Assembly (NCBI GenBank): GCA_947629805.1
Contig: CANRFE010000005.1
Coordinates: 1-25,099, forward strand
Direction: 5' to 3'
From: an uncultured Clostridia bacterium
GTDB lineage: Bacteria; Bacillota; Clostridia; TANB77; CAG-508
Length of the DNA: 25,099 nucleotides
Part shown: positions 7,457 to 16,349 of the stretch, piece by piece
Numbering within the stretch: position 1 is the first letter of the stretch
Layout: every line of letters starts with the position of its first letter
Notes under the pieces: generated by a model
What the model saw: the letters and a program-made list of their open reading frames with translations, nothing else
What the model was told of the DNA's origin: nothing
Databases searched by the model: none
Position numbers and translations under genes: made by a program

Positions 7457-8359
7457 ATGGCAATGAATCCAATGCAAAGAAAAGCAAACAATTATTTATT
7501 AATGGGAATATTAGGAACCTTGCTTGTAACAGGAGTTGTCATTGTATTTTTATTTATGCAATTGAATACTTTACAACAGGAAAAAAGACAACAAGAAGGA
7601 ACCATGAAAAATGTTTATGTGGTAGCACAAGATATTAAGTCAGGGGAAACGGTGTCGTATGAAAAATTAAAACAAACTTCAGCTTATGGATCTGTAATTC
7701 CAACAAATGTTTTATCCGTTGAACTAACAGAAAAAACAATTGCCAAGATAGACTTAAAAGTAGGAACTATTATTACAGATAATATGATACAAGAAAGTGA
7801 TCAACAAACAACAAATGATGTAAGAAAACAAGAATATAACGTAGTCATTTTACCAAGTCAAATTCAAAGTGGTGACTATGTAGATATTCGTATACGTTTT
7901 TCTAACGGAATAGATTATATCGTAGCATCTAAAAAACAAATTGAAATACCAAATATAAGTGGAGTAGATTCTCGTGATACTATGATCGTCAATATGAATG
8001 AAACAGAAACGGTTGTTATGAGCAATGCTATTATTGAAGCCTATAAAGATCCAGGATCTTACTTATATGTTACTACTTATGTAGAACCAGGAATGCAAAC
8101 ATCCGTTATTCCAACGTATGTACCAAGTAGAACAACACAATATGAATTAAATGCAAATCCAAATATTACACAAGAAGCAAAGAATGCATTATTTGCAAGA
8201 TATAACCAAAATATGTCCACTAGAGAAAATGTAATAGACCCTGTTTTAGCACAATACGCACAAGATGCAGTAGATAATATTGAAGAAGGAGTACAAGAAG
8301 AAATTACAAGGGCACAAGAAGCAAGACAAACTTATTTGGAATCTTTAGGAGGCTATTAA
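7457..8359 (+). CDS. CpaB/RcpC-like SAF-domain pilus assembly protein
   Basis: 300 residues and the first gene of the pilus operon. A short cytoplasmic start is followed by one membrane helix (about 15-35), then a SAF-type domain beginning VYVVAQDIKSGETVSYEKL, with IAKIDLKVGTIITDNMI in the second part. In Tad/Flp systems CpaB/RcpC is an envelope protein associated with pilus biogenesis. The central region has YNVVILPSQIQSGDYVDIRIRF, as in CpaB proteins. The C-terminus is a Gln/Glu-rich helix ending YLESLGGY. No secretin gene is visible, consistent with a single-membrane cell. The start ATG at 7457 has AAGGAGG about 10 bases upstream; ATG 7463 is an in-frame alternative. Confidence 0.8.
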   Translation: MAMNPMQRKANNYLLMGILGTLLVTGVVIVFLFMQLNTLQQEKRQQEGTMKNVYVVAQDIKSGETVSYEKLKQTSAYGSVIPTNVLSVELTEKTIAKIDLKVGTIITDNMIQESDQQTTNDVRKQEYNVVILPSQIQSGDYVDIRIRFSNGIDYIVASKKQIEIPNISGVDSRDTMIVNMNETETVVMSNAIIEAYKDPGSYLYVTTYVEPGMQTSVIPTYVPSRTTQYELNANPNITQEAKNALFARYNQNMSTRENVIDPVLAQYAQDAVDNIEEGVQEEITRAQEARQTYLESLGGY

Positions 8360-8399
8360 AATAAACTGAAATAGAAAGAAAAGACCAAGGGAGGAAAAA

Positions 8400-9098
8400 A
8401 TGAAAAAAATAGGATTTATAGGGGCTTATGATAAAACAGATTTTATCTTATATATTGCTAAAATTTTAGTAGAAATGGGACAAAAAGTAATATTAGTAGA
8501 TGGAACTTTAACACAAAAAGCAAAATATATTATTCCAGTAATTAAACCATCTAAATCCTATGTAACAGAATTTGAAGGCATTGATATTGCAGTTGGTTTT
8601 GAAAATTTTGATGGAATAAAAGAGTATTTAGCACTTCCTAAAATGGCAGATTTGAGTTATGATATTGCTTTAATTGATATAGATACTGTAAGCGGAGTAA
8701 GAAGTTTTGCATTAGAAAGTTTTGAACAAAAATATTTTGTTACTTCTTTTGATATGTATTCTATTAAAAAAGGGTTGGAATCTATTAGTGGTTTACAAAC
8801 TCCAATTGAAGCAACAAAAGTCTTATTTTCTAAAAAAGCCTTAAAGGAAGAAGACGATTACTTAAATTTCTTAGCATTAGGAAGCAAAATTACGTGGGGT
8901 CCAGAAATTATTTGTATGCCATTTGAAGTAGGGGATCAAACAGTTATTTATAATAATCAAAGAGTATCAAAAATTAAATTTAAAAAGTTAAGTAATCAAT
9001 ATAAAGAAGGACTTATTTATATGGCAATTAAAATTATGGAAGAAGTAAATGAAGCATTAGTGAGAAGAGCATTTAAAAAAATAGAAAGAGGAGTTTAA
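8400..9098 (+). CDS. CpaE/TadZ-like ParA-fold protein, degenerate Walker A
   Basis: 232 residues. The start KKIGFIGAYDKTDFILYIAKIL has the beta-strand/loop/helix arrangement of a ParA/MinD ATPase, but the loop GAYDKTD lacks the usual KGGxGKT lysine signature. VILVDGT and IALIDIDTV match the later strands of the fold. CpaE/TadZ proteins place the pilus machinery in the cell and several have lost ATPase motifs, so a scaffold role is likely by analogy. It follows the CpaB-like gene by 40 bases, with GGGAGGAAA before the ATG, and precedes a second protein of the same general type by three bases. Assignment rests on fold pattern and context, not on a diagnostic motif. Confidence 0.65.
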   Translation: MKKIGFIGAYDKTDFILYIAKILVEMGQKVILVDGTLTQKAKYIIPVIKPSKSYVTEFEGIDIAVGFENFDGIKEYLALPKMADLSYDIALIDIDTVSGVRSFALESFEQKYFVTSFDMYSIKKGLESISGLQTPIEATKVLFSKKALKEEDDYLNFLALGSKITWGPEIICMPFEVGDQTVIYNNQRVSKIKFKKLSNQYKEGLIYMAIKIMEEVNEALVRRAFKKIERGV

Positions 9099-9101
9099 AT
9101 T

Positions 9102-9944
9102 ATGGCAATTATTGCGTTTTGGAGTAATGAAGAAAAAGAAACTGCACAAACAATGTCCATGGTAGCATTATCTACTTATATGGCAATTGAACATAATTAT
9201 CGTATAGTAAATATTAGTACAAGTTTTCAAGATCAGACTTTAGAAAATAGTTATTGGAATTTAGAAAAACAAGAACAGTTAGTAAAGACAATTACACAGA
9301 ATGCAAGCCAAGTTGGCTTAGAGTCTGGAGTAGAGGGCTTAATTAAGGTAATTAATAGTAGTAAAACTTCAAATAATATTGTATCGAACTATACGAAAAT
9401 TGTGTTTAAGGATAGATTAGACGTTTTATGTGCACCAAGAACAAAAAAATACGAAGACTATAAAGAAATAGCAGAGTTTTACCCAAGCATTTTGCAAGTA
9501 GCAAATAGAAACTACGATTTGGTTTTTGTAGATATTTCGAAAAAAATGCCACAACAACAGGTAGACCAAATTTTAGAACAAGCAGATGTGATTATTGTAA
9601 ATATTACACAAAGACAAAAAACAATTGACAACTTTATGAAATTACGAGAAGAAAATGAATTTTTTAAGAAAAATAATATTTTATTAAATATTGGAAGATA
9701 TGATAAATTTTCAAAATATAATATTACAAATGTTAGCCGTTATATGAGAGAAAGAAAGGATGTACATGCTATTTTATATAATACGCTATTCTTTGAAGCT
9801 TGTTCAGAAGGAAAAGTAGCAGAGTTTTTCTTACGATTAAGAAGAATAGACGAAGAAGATAGAAATGCAACTTTTATGGAAGAAATTAAGCGACTAACAA
9901 AAGATTTATTATACAAAATGCAAGAATTACAAATTAAATTATAA
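9102..9944 (+). CDS. Second CpaE-like ParA-fold protein
   Basis: 280 residues. The start MAIIAFWSNEEKETAQTMSM aligns in layout with a P-loop ATPase (strand, loop, helix), but the loop SNEEKETAQT replaces the GGxGKT motif. Later segments YDLVFVDISKKMP and ADVIIVNITQRQKTIDNF match the Walker B-like strand and the following strand of MinD/ParA proteins. The C-terminus ends in a Lys/Leu-rich helix. GAGG lies before the ATG, and only three bases separate it from the preceding gene, so the pair is co-translated and may form a heterodimer. Role by analogy: polar placement or assembly scaffold of the Tad machine next to the CpaF ATPase encoded downstream. Confidence 0.6.
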   Translation: MAIIAFWSNEEKETAQTMSMVALSTYMAIEHNYRIVNISTSFQDQTLENSYWNLEKQEQLVKTITQNASQVGLESGVEGLIKVINSSKTSNNIVSNYTKIVFKDRLDVLCAPRTKKYEDYKEIAEFYPSILQVANRNYDLVFVDISKKMPQQQVDQILEQADVIIVNITQRQKTIDNFMKLREENEFFKKNNILLNIGRYDKFSKYNITNVSRYMRERKDVHAILYNTLFFEACSEGKVAEFFLRLRRIDEEDRNATFMEEIKRLTKDLLYKMQELQIKL

Positions 9945-9974
9945 CAAAAGAAAGTAAGGAAGGAGCCTAATGCT

Positions 9975-11940
9975 ATGATTAATATTTTATTAATCGTCAT
10001 CATTTTTCTAATAGCAGGATTCTTAATTATGCGTAGATTGAAAAAGACGCAAGACGAAAATGTAGAAGAAAAAGTACAAGTAGATGATAAAACCTATACA
10101 TTAGAAAAAATGACTGCTTTTGTAAAAAAGAGACTAGATGAAATTACCAAAATTAACTTATATGATATTGGTCTTTCAGAAGAGGAATTAAAAAGAAGAA
10201 AAAATAAAAAATATGAATTAAAGAAAGCATTAAAAGGCTGTACTTATGGGGATGTAAATGATAAAAAGTATGTAAAAGAGCTTATTTATGATATTTTAGC
10301 AAAGGAATATGGAGTAACAGAAACCAACGTTTCCACAGCAATTCCGTTTGATGTACCATCTTTACTAACAGCACAAGACAAATTTGAAATTATTTTATAT
10401 ATGTATAAACAAGAATTTGGCTACGAAGCTTTGCCAGAAATTATAAAAAAATATGATTTAGATCGTTTGAAATATGTAAATGGAGAAACCAAGCCTTCTT
10501 ATGTTATTACAGAAGAAGAAATCAATGAAATTTTTGAAAAAGAAGATTTTGTACTAGCTTTTCAAGATAAACTAAATATTGTGGTACAAAGAATTTATCA
10601 ACATTACAAAGGATATAGCAGTATTGATGAAGTTCGTGATATGAATATAGATGGTATTTCTGGTGGTGTATCTGGTTTGCCAGAGAGCTTTTTAAGCCAA
10701 GTAGCACAAACCGATGGAGATTATTTAGACCAAATTGTAGACCATAAAGTACCACGTGCCTGCGATAGCATTTGGATTATGTTCCATGGTAAATCTATTC
10801 GTTTAGCATTTCTTTCTTTTGGAACAGAAGCAGAATTAAAAAGAGTATGTCAAAATATTTATAAATATAATAACCCTGGACAATTGTCAGATACTAATGG
10901 TTATAAAATTAATGAAATGAAAGATGGTTCTCGTGTTGTTGTAGTAAGACCAAGTATGTCAGAAACATGGGCATTTTTCGTTAGAAAATTCGACGTAAAA
11001 CGTGCTACGCTAGAGCAAATTGTTCTTTTCCCAGGAAAAGAAGAAGCAATCGATTTACTAAAATATTTAGTAAAAGGAGCAAGAATTATTTCTCTTACTG
11101 GTGAGCAAGGTTGCCGGAAAAACGACTATGCTTATGGCAATGATTGAAAACATTTATGAAACAATGAACCTTCGTATTACAGAAACTGCTTTCGAGCTTC
11201 ACTTAAGAAAAATTTATCCAACGCGAAACATCTTATCAATGCGTGAAACAGAAACTGTATCTGGACAAGAATGTTTGGACGTTCAAAAGAAAACCGATGG
11301 TTCGGTTAATATCATTGGTGAGGTTGCAACAGACCCTGTTGCATCTTGGATGATTCAATCTGCCCAAGTTGCTTCAAAATTTACTTTATTTACCCACCAT
11401 GCGAAAACTTTTCCAGACTTAGTAACAGCACTTCGTAACTCTATGTTAAGAGCAGGGGTATTCAAAGATGAAAAAACAGCAGAAGAGCAAGTTGTTCAAG
11501 TCTTAAACTTTGATATTCACTTAGTAAAAGACTTTAGAGGACGTAGATACATAGAAAGAGTAACCGAATGTATTCCAGTAGAAGAAAAAAATGAATATAC
11601 TTTTGACCATAGAAAAGAAAAAACATTAGAAGGTAAATTTGATAAATTTATGGATAATGCAACGCATTATTTTACAAGATCAACAAACAGAGAATTATAC
11701 CATTATCAAAATATTTTAGAGTATCACGATGGAACTTACGTATTAACAAATAAAATTAGCGACCATAACATTCGTGAAATGTTAAATAATATGGATGATG
11801 CAGATGCAGAAGAATTTATCCAATTTATTCAAAGAAATTGGGGCGTAAAGGTAAGTAGATATTTAGGACAAGAAGCAGAAGAACAACAAGAGATAGCACA
11901 ACCTAAAAAAAGAGGAAGAAAACCAATTTCACAAAAATAG
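9975..11940 (+). CDS. cpaF: CpaF/TadA-type secretion ATPase with a +1 shift in Walker A
   Basis: The motor ATPase of a Tad/Flp-type pilus or secretion system. The first frame (from ATG 9975) has one N-terminal membrane helix, a long linker and the CpaF N-terminal domain, and runs through LVKGARIISLTGEQGC. It then meets CGG at 11115-11117 as codon 381. Dropping the C gives GKTTMLMAMIENIYE, completing the Walker A motif (Gly381-Lys382-Thr383). The new frame is open to TAG 11938-11940 and contains the VNIIGEVATDPVA Walker B segment and the THHAKTFPDLVTALRNSM region. The combined length is 654 residues. The unshifted frame ends soon after (about codon 390), lacking the whole catalytic domain. The N-terminal membrane helix is unusual for a CpaF. 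Confidence 0.93.
11115..11117 (+). other. CGG +1 recoding site 3 (cpaF)
   Basis: The in-frame context is TGC CGG AAA. Skipping C11115 gives TGC GGA AAA, the Cys-Gly-Lys of the Walker A motif. Frame arithmetic from 9975 to the site (380 codons) and from 11116 to the stop (274 codons) is exact. Confidence 0.8.
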
Positions 11941-11970
11941 ATAGAGCAAGGAGGTGTACTTAAGTATAAA

Positions 11971-14058
11971 ATGAATAGCCAAATGTTGATGTATTTATTA
12001 ATAGGAGTCGGCGCTTTATTTGGTATTATCTTAGTAGCTTATTTTATATTACAAAAAAATAATAAAGAAGCAAAATATATTAGGCAATTACAGGAAGGTA
12101 CAAAAACTTCTACCTTTTCTACAGAAATTATTTATCAAAAATTATATATTTTTTACTTAAAAACACCTTTTCTAAAACGTTATTTATTAAAAGTAAGAAG
12201 AAGACTAGAAATTGTTAATATTGATGATGAGTATTTAACCAGAATGCAAGCAGCTAAAATCTTAACAAGATCTTTCTTAATCGTAATTCCTTTAACCATT
12301 GTAATTGTTGCACTAACCAAAAATAATACCTTGTTAATGAGTATTTTATTAATTTTTGAAATCTTCTTATTAGATACGTTTATTGATGGTAGAGTAGATA
12401 AAATTGATAATAATTTATTAAAACAACAAATTAATTTCTTTTCTGAAATCAGACATGCTTATCATGAATTTAACATGGTAGAAGAGGCTATTTACCAAAC
12501 TGCACAAGACGATGATAACCCAGAAATGGCAAGACAAGCAGAAAAAATCTATGAAGTATTAATTTCAGATGATCCAGAGTCTGAACTGGAAAAATATTAT
12601 GATATTGCACCAAATGCTTACTTAAAAGAATTTGCAGGAGTTTCTTATTTAACAAAAGAGTTTGGCGACAGAAAAGTAGATGGAGCTTCTTTGTACTTAA
12701 AAAACTTAAATAATATTACACAAGAAATGCAACTAGAAATCTTAAAAAGAGATAAGTTGGACTATGTATTCCAAAGTTTATCTGTTATTGCGATTGTTCC
12801 TATGCTTTGTTTGGAACCAATTAAAAACTGGGCAATTTCGCAATTTAATTTCGTAGAAGATTTCTATACAGGAAAAAATGGTATGTTGGTACAAATTTTA
12901 ATTTTAATTACAACTTTTGTTTGTTATATCTTAACGAGAAAATTAAAAGATAATGGTTCTACCAATATGAATACCAAAAATACAGAAAACCCTTGGCAGG
13001 AAAAATTATATAAAATTAAAATTGTAAAAAAATTTGTAGACTTATTCATTCCAAAAGAGGGAACAAAAGAAGCAAGAAAAATAAAAATGACCATGAAGGA
13101 ATCAGCTTCCAAAGATAAAATAGAATGGCTCTATATTAATCGAATTTTACTTTGTGTTGTTTCGTTTATAGTATCCTTAGTATTTTTTGTACAATTACAT
13201 AGAATTGCTATTAAAAATGTATATGAAGACCCGACGACAACGTATGATATTATTGGAGAAATGAGTGAAAAAGATAAAAAAACAGCCATGGAGTTAACCG
13301 AGTCAGACAATGAATATATTGATTATTTTAAGGGAAAGAATGACTTAAAACAAGCAGATATTGAAAAAGCAATGCAAAGAGGAAACGTTAACAAAGATTA
13401 CGTAGATGGCAAAGACGAAACAAGGCAAGAAGCAGCAGAAAGAATTATGAATAAAATAAAAATGGTAAAAAGCGAATATTTAAGTTGGCTAGAAGTATTA
13501 GGAGCTATGATTATTGCCATGATTGCTTATATGGCACCTGTATGGATGTTAAAATTTCAGAAGAAAATGAGAGAAATGGAAATGGAAGATGAGGTAATGC
13601 AATTCCAAACCATTATCTTAATGTTAATGCGTATTGAAAGAGTAAACGTAGAAATTATTCTGGAATGGCTAGAAAGATATTCTAATATTTTTAGAGACCC
13701 TATTAGTAAGTGTGTAAATGATTACGAAAGCGGTCCTTGGGAAGCATTAGAGGCTATGAAAGAAGAAGTTACTTACCACGATTTTATTCGTATTATAGAA
13801 AGTTTACAAGCAGCAGTAGAAAAAATTCCAATTAAGGACGCCTTTGATGAATTAGATACAGAAAGAGATTATTATCAAGAAAAACGAAAAGAATCCAACG
13901 AAAGATTAATTGCAAGAAAAGGTATGATAGGAAAAGGAATTGGTTTTGCTCCAATGGTAATACTTTTTGTTGGTTATCTAATCGTGCCATTAGTATTTAT
14001 TGGTTTAATGAGTATGACATCTTCATTTAGTAGTATGTCAAGTATGTCATCTATGTAA
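11971..14058 (+). CDS. TadB/TadC-like inner membrane platform, double length
   Basis: 695 residues, about twice the size of one TadB or TadC. There are membrane helices near the N-terminus (about 5-28), a pair at about 98-140, a pair at about 280-325, one near 390, one near 505 and one near 665. Between them lie two cytoplasmic helical regions resembling GspF-type domains: one around 145-280 (FFSEIRHAYHEFNMVEEAIY) and one around 540-655 (MQFQTIILMLMRIERVNVEI). The likely reading is a TadB-TadC fusion forming the platform on which the CpaF ATPase works. The C-terminus is a Ser/Met repeat (MTSSFSSMSSMSSM). AAGGAGGT lies about 15 bases before the ATG, a rather long spacing. Confidence 0.78.
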   Translation: MNSQMLMYLLIGVGALFGIILVAYFILQKNNKEAKYIRQLQEGTKTSTFSTEIIYQKLYIFYLKTPFLKRYLLKVRRRLEIVNIDDEYLTRMQAAKILTRSFLIVIPLTIVIVALTKNNTLLMSILLIFEIFLLDTFIDGRVDKIDNNLLKQQINFFSEIRHAYHEFNMVEEAIYQTAQDDDNPEMARQAEKIYEVLISDDPESELEKYYDIAPNAYLKEFAGVSYLTKEFGDRKVDGASLYLKNLNNITQEMQLEILKRDKLDYVFQSLSVIAIVPMLCLEPIKNWAISQFNFVEDFYTGKNGMLVQILILITTFVCYILTRKLKDNGSTNMNTKNTENPWQEKLYKIKIVKKFVDLFIPKEGTKEARKIKMTMKESASKDKIEWLYINRILLCVVSFIVSLVFFVQLHRIAIKNVYEDPTTTYDIIGEMSEKDKKTAMELTESDNEYIDYFKGKNDLKQADIEKAMQRGNVNKDYVDGKDETRQEAAERIMNKIKMVKSEYLSWLEVLGAMIIAMIAYMAPVWMLKFQKKMREMEMEDEVMQFQTIILMLMRIERVNVEIILEWLERYSNIFRDPISKCVNDYESGPWEALEAMKEEVTYHDFIRIIESLQAAVEKIPIKDAFDELDTERDYYQEKRKESNERLIARKGMIGKGIGFAPMVILFVGYLIVPLVFIGLMSMTSSFSSMSSMSSM

Positions 14059-14073
14059 AAGGAGGAAAACATT

Positions 14074-14704
14074 ATGGAAAATGCAACCAATGCCCTTATG
14101 ATGGCAGGCTCTGTTTTAATAGCTCTAATTGTGATTGGTGTATTAGTTCTCTTTTTTCATAATGTATCGGAATGGCAAGCAATAGAGCAATCATCGGAAG
14201 CATTAGAGCAGGCTGTTGAATTTAATAAACAATATGATGTCTATGCTAGAAATATTTATGGAAGTGATTTGCTCTCCATTGCAAATAAAGTGGATGATTA
14301 TAATAAAAAAGAAGCAGATACGAAAGGCTATACTAGAATTGAATTATCTTTAATTTTGCGAGAGGACATTGATAAAGAATATTGGAAAAAAGGAACTTAC
14401 ACGGCTTCTGCTATTAAAAGTAAAATGCAAGAGCTAGAAGAAAAGATAGAGGAACTAGGAAATGTTAGTATAAAAAGTGCCGCAAATCGGAAGAATTTCA
14501 AGAAAGGTAAGCCAACTTGCAAGTATGCGAACGAAAGACTTAGAAGATTTAGGCTTTGAGAGAGAACAATATAATGAACAAGTCAATCAATATACAGAAT
14601 ATAAAACGTTATTAACGCAAATAAAAGCAAAAGTATTTCAATATGTAAATTTTGAATATGATAAAAACAACGGAAGAATTGTAAAAATGATATATCAATT
14701 CTAA
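14074..14704 (+). CDS. Pilin-like protein 1 (MENA family) with a +1 shift
   Basis: It begins MENATNALMMAGSVLIAL with one hydrophobic helix (about 8-30), then a helical region with YGSDLLSIANKVDDYN. After 138 codons the frame meets CGG at 14488-14490. Dropping the C gives GRISRKVSQLASMRTKDLED and an open frame to TAA 14702-14704, ending KNNGRIVKMIYQF. Total 209 residues. Unshifted, the frame ends at about codon 161. The last residues resemble the ends of its paralogs (NSGFITACNI, TKRVMKITF), which supports the shifted frame. It has the strong site AAAGGAGG and lies 16 bases after the TadB/C gene. Probable role: a minor pilin or surface subunit of the Tad-like machine; no classical prepilin leader is visible. 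Confidence 0.75.
14488..14490 (+). other. CGG +1 recoding site 4 (pilin-like gene 1)
   Basis: The in-frame context is AAT CGG AAG. Skipping C14488 gives AAT GGA AGA. The site is 138 codons from the ATG, and 71 codons of shifted frame follow to a stop. Confidence 0.68.
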
Positions 14705-14721
14705 AAAAGTAGGAGGAAAAG

Positions 14722-15279
14722 ATGGAAAATGCATCAAAAGCACTTATAATGGCAGCTAGTGTATTGCTTGGTTTGATGATTATTTCAATAGGGGTTGCTC
14801 TATTTAGCTCTTTTTCTGAATACGGACGTACTACTATAGAACAAGCAGAAGAGTATAAAATTACAGAATGGAATAATAATTATAGCAAATATTATGGAAG
14901 AGTGGCAACTTATGATGCGACAAAAAATCGCTATGTAGACAAACCAATAGAAGTAACCGCTCATGATATTGTAAGTGTTGCTAACCATGCCAAACAAAAT
15001 AATAGCGATTATGAACTAGACCAAACTTATGCAGGAAATGAAAATAGCTATTATGTGCAAGTAGTAGTAAAAGAAAAGGCAAAGCAATATTTGAATTTTG
15101 AAACTTTCACAGAAAAGGAAAAAAATCAATTTTTATTAGAAAATGCCTTAGTAGAAGAAAAGGATGAATTAGGAAGAGTAATTGGAACGAAAAGAAAAGT
15201 TTATCAATGTGATGAAGTAATCTATAGTCCTGTTACCAAAAGAGTAATGAAAATTACTTTTAGTGTCTACCAAGAATAG
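14722..15279 (+). CDS. Pilin-like protein 2 (MENA family)
   Basis: 185 residues starting MENASKALIMAASVLLGLMI, with a single N-terminal membrane helix at about 8-30. The outward part contains EWNNNYSKYYGRVATYD and HDIVSVANHAKQNN, which lines up with the DLLSIANK block of pilin-like protein 1. It ends YSPVTKRVMKITFSVYQE. It is uninterrupted and has no CGG codon. AGGAGG lies before the ATG, 17 bases after the previous gene. The shared start and block make it a paralog of its neighbours; pilus subunit or pseudopilin is the best guess. Confidence 0.75.
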   Translation: MENASKALIMAASVLLGLMIISIGVALFSSFSEYGRTTIEQAEEYKITEWNNNYSKYYGRVATYDATKNRYVDKPIEVTAHDIVSVANHAKQNNSDYELDQTYAGNENSYYVQVVVKEKAKQYLNFETFTEKEKNQFLLENALVEEKDELGRVIGTKRKVYQCDEVIYSPVTKRVMKITFSVYQE

Positions 15280-15331
15280 ACAAAAACTACTTTTGTATGC
15301 TAAAAAATGTAAAAAAAACTAAAAATTAGAA

Positions 15332-15360
15332 TTGCATAAAAGCAAGAATAATGGTATAAT
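15332..15360 (+). promoter_or_regulatory. Internal promoter in the pilus operon
   Basis: TTGCAT (15332-15337), 17-base spacer, TATAAT (15355-15360) with TGG before the -10. It lies in the gap after pilin-like gene 2, allowing separate, possibly higher, expression of the distal subunit genes. Confidence 0.65.
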
Positions 15361-15376
15361 AAAAAGGAAGAGCAAA

Positions 15377-15805
15377 ATGAAGAAAAATTTATTAATTCTA
15401 TTCGGAATTTTTTTACTTACTATTGTTATTTTTACTTATTTTTATTATAATTACACAAAATTAACAAAGCTAGCAAAACAATATAATCAAGAATATGAAA
15501 ACTATACAAAAGAAGCAATTCTAGGTTCTGATCTTATGACTTTAATTAATAAAGCAACCAATCAAAATGAAAAAAATCAAGTACAAAAAGATGAAAAGAA
15601 GCATTACCTAGAAAATGAAAAAAATTCTATTAAAATAGAAGTAAAATTTTTAGAATCGGACAAAATCTATCCCATGGAAGCAATTAGTTATTTGGGGTCC
15701 GAAGCATTTATAAAAAATTATAATAGTATGCAATTTATTTGTACCAAAAAAGAATATCATAAGAATACCAACTACATTAAATATATGCTATTTGAACAAA
15801 TTTAG
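15377..15805 (+). CDS. Membrane-anchored pilus-operon protein
   Basis: 142 residues. The start MKKNLLILFGIFLLTIVIFT is a lysine pair followed by a membrane helix, rather than the MENA start of its neighbours. The outward part contains EYENYTKEAILGSDLMTLINKA, which matches the GSDLLSIANKV block of pilin-like protein 1, so it is probably a divergent member of the same group. It is Lys/Asn-rich and ends YIKYMLFEQI. I chose ATG 15377 because AGGAAGAG lies just before it and the promoter -10 ends at 15360; an in-frame ATG farther upstream overlaps the -35 element and would not be transcribed from this promoter. Function unknown beyond its place in the operon. Confidence 0.68.
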   Translation: MKKNLLILFGIFLLTIVIFTYFYYNYTKLTKLAKQYNQEYENYTKEAILGSDLMTLINKATNQNEKNQVQKDEKKHYLENEKNSIKIEVKFLESDKIYPMEAISYLGSEAFIKNYNSMQFICTKKEYHKNTNYIKYMLFEQI

Positions 15806-15884
15806 TTTTTAATTTTTTAATTTTTTATATATTATAGAGGGAAAAAAGGAAAACCCTTAACAAAAGAAAGAGGAGGAATTTATT

Positions 15885-16322
15885 ATGGAGAATGCGTCAA
15901 AAGCATTAATTATTGCAGGAGCAATTTTATTATCAATTTTAATTATTGGGTTAGGTATGTATATTTATACCCAAGCAGCCGGTGCTATGGATGGGGCAAA
16001 CTTAGATCCACAAAAAGCAGAAGCATATAATAGGGAATTTTTAAATTATGCAGGAACAAATGTATCAGGAACAAGAGCAAGATCTTTATATACTGCAATT
16101 GCTGCTCACAACCGAGCTAATTCAGGAGATGCAACTTTACAAATTGCTTTAACTATTGGAGGAACAGCATTTGAAGATAATGCAACACAAGCTGCAACAG
16201 AAGAAGCAAAACAACTTCCATCAAACACCTTAAAAGCAGGTCTTACTTATGTTGTTAGTTTTGCTTATGATCCAAACTCAGGATTTATTACCGCTTGCAA
16301 TATTACGCCAAAAACAAATTAA
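15885..16322 (+). CDS. Pilin-like protein 3 (MENA family), probable major subunit
   Basis: 145 residues beginning MENASKALIIAGAILLSILI, with one membrane helix at about 8-30. The outward part has KAEAYNREFLNYAGTNVSGT, then ARSLYTAIAAHNRAN, matching the second block of its paralogs, and ends GFITACNITPKTN. It is the smallest and least charged member, Ala/Thr-rich, and has the best ribosome binding site of the group (GAGGAGG). A compact, well-translated subunit downstream of an internal promoter is what one would expect of a main structural subunit; that is inference. About 80 AT-rich bases separate it from the preceding gene. Confidence 0.72.
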   Translation: MENASKALIIAGAILLSILIIGLGMYIYTQAAGAMDGANLDPQKAEAYNREFLNYAGTNVSGTRARSLYTAIAAHNRANSGDATLQIALTIGGTAFEDNATQAATEEAKQLPSNTLKAGLTYVVSFAYDPNSGFITACNITPKTN

Positions 16323-16349
16323 AATTTAGAAATAAGGAAATAAAAAATT

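Noticed and set aside
15332..15376. An upstream ATG at 15332 as start of the membrane-anchored protein
   Set aside because: It falls on the -35 element of a good promoter and has no ribosome binding site; ATG 15377 has one and gives a clean signal-anchor start.
15800..15885. A second internal promoter or terminator before pilin-like gene 3
   Set aside because: The stretch is T/A-rich with TATATATTATA but no spaced -35, and the AGGG/CCCT pairing is only four bases long.
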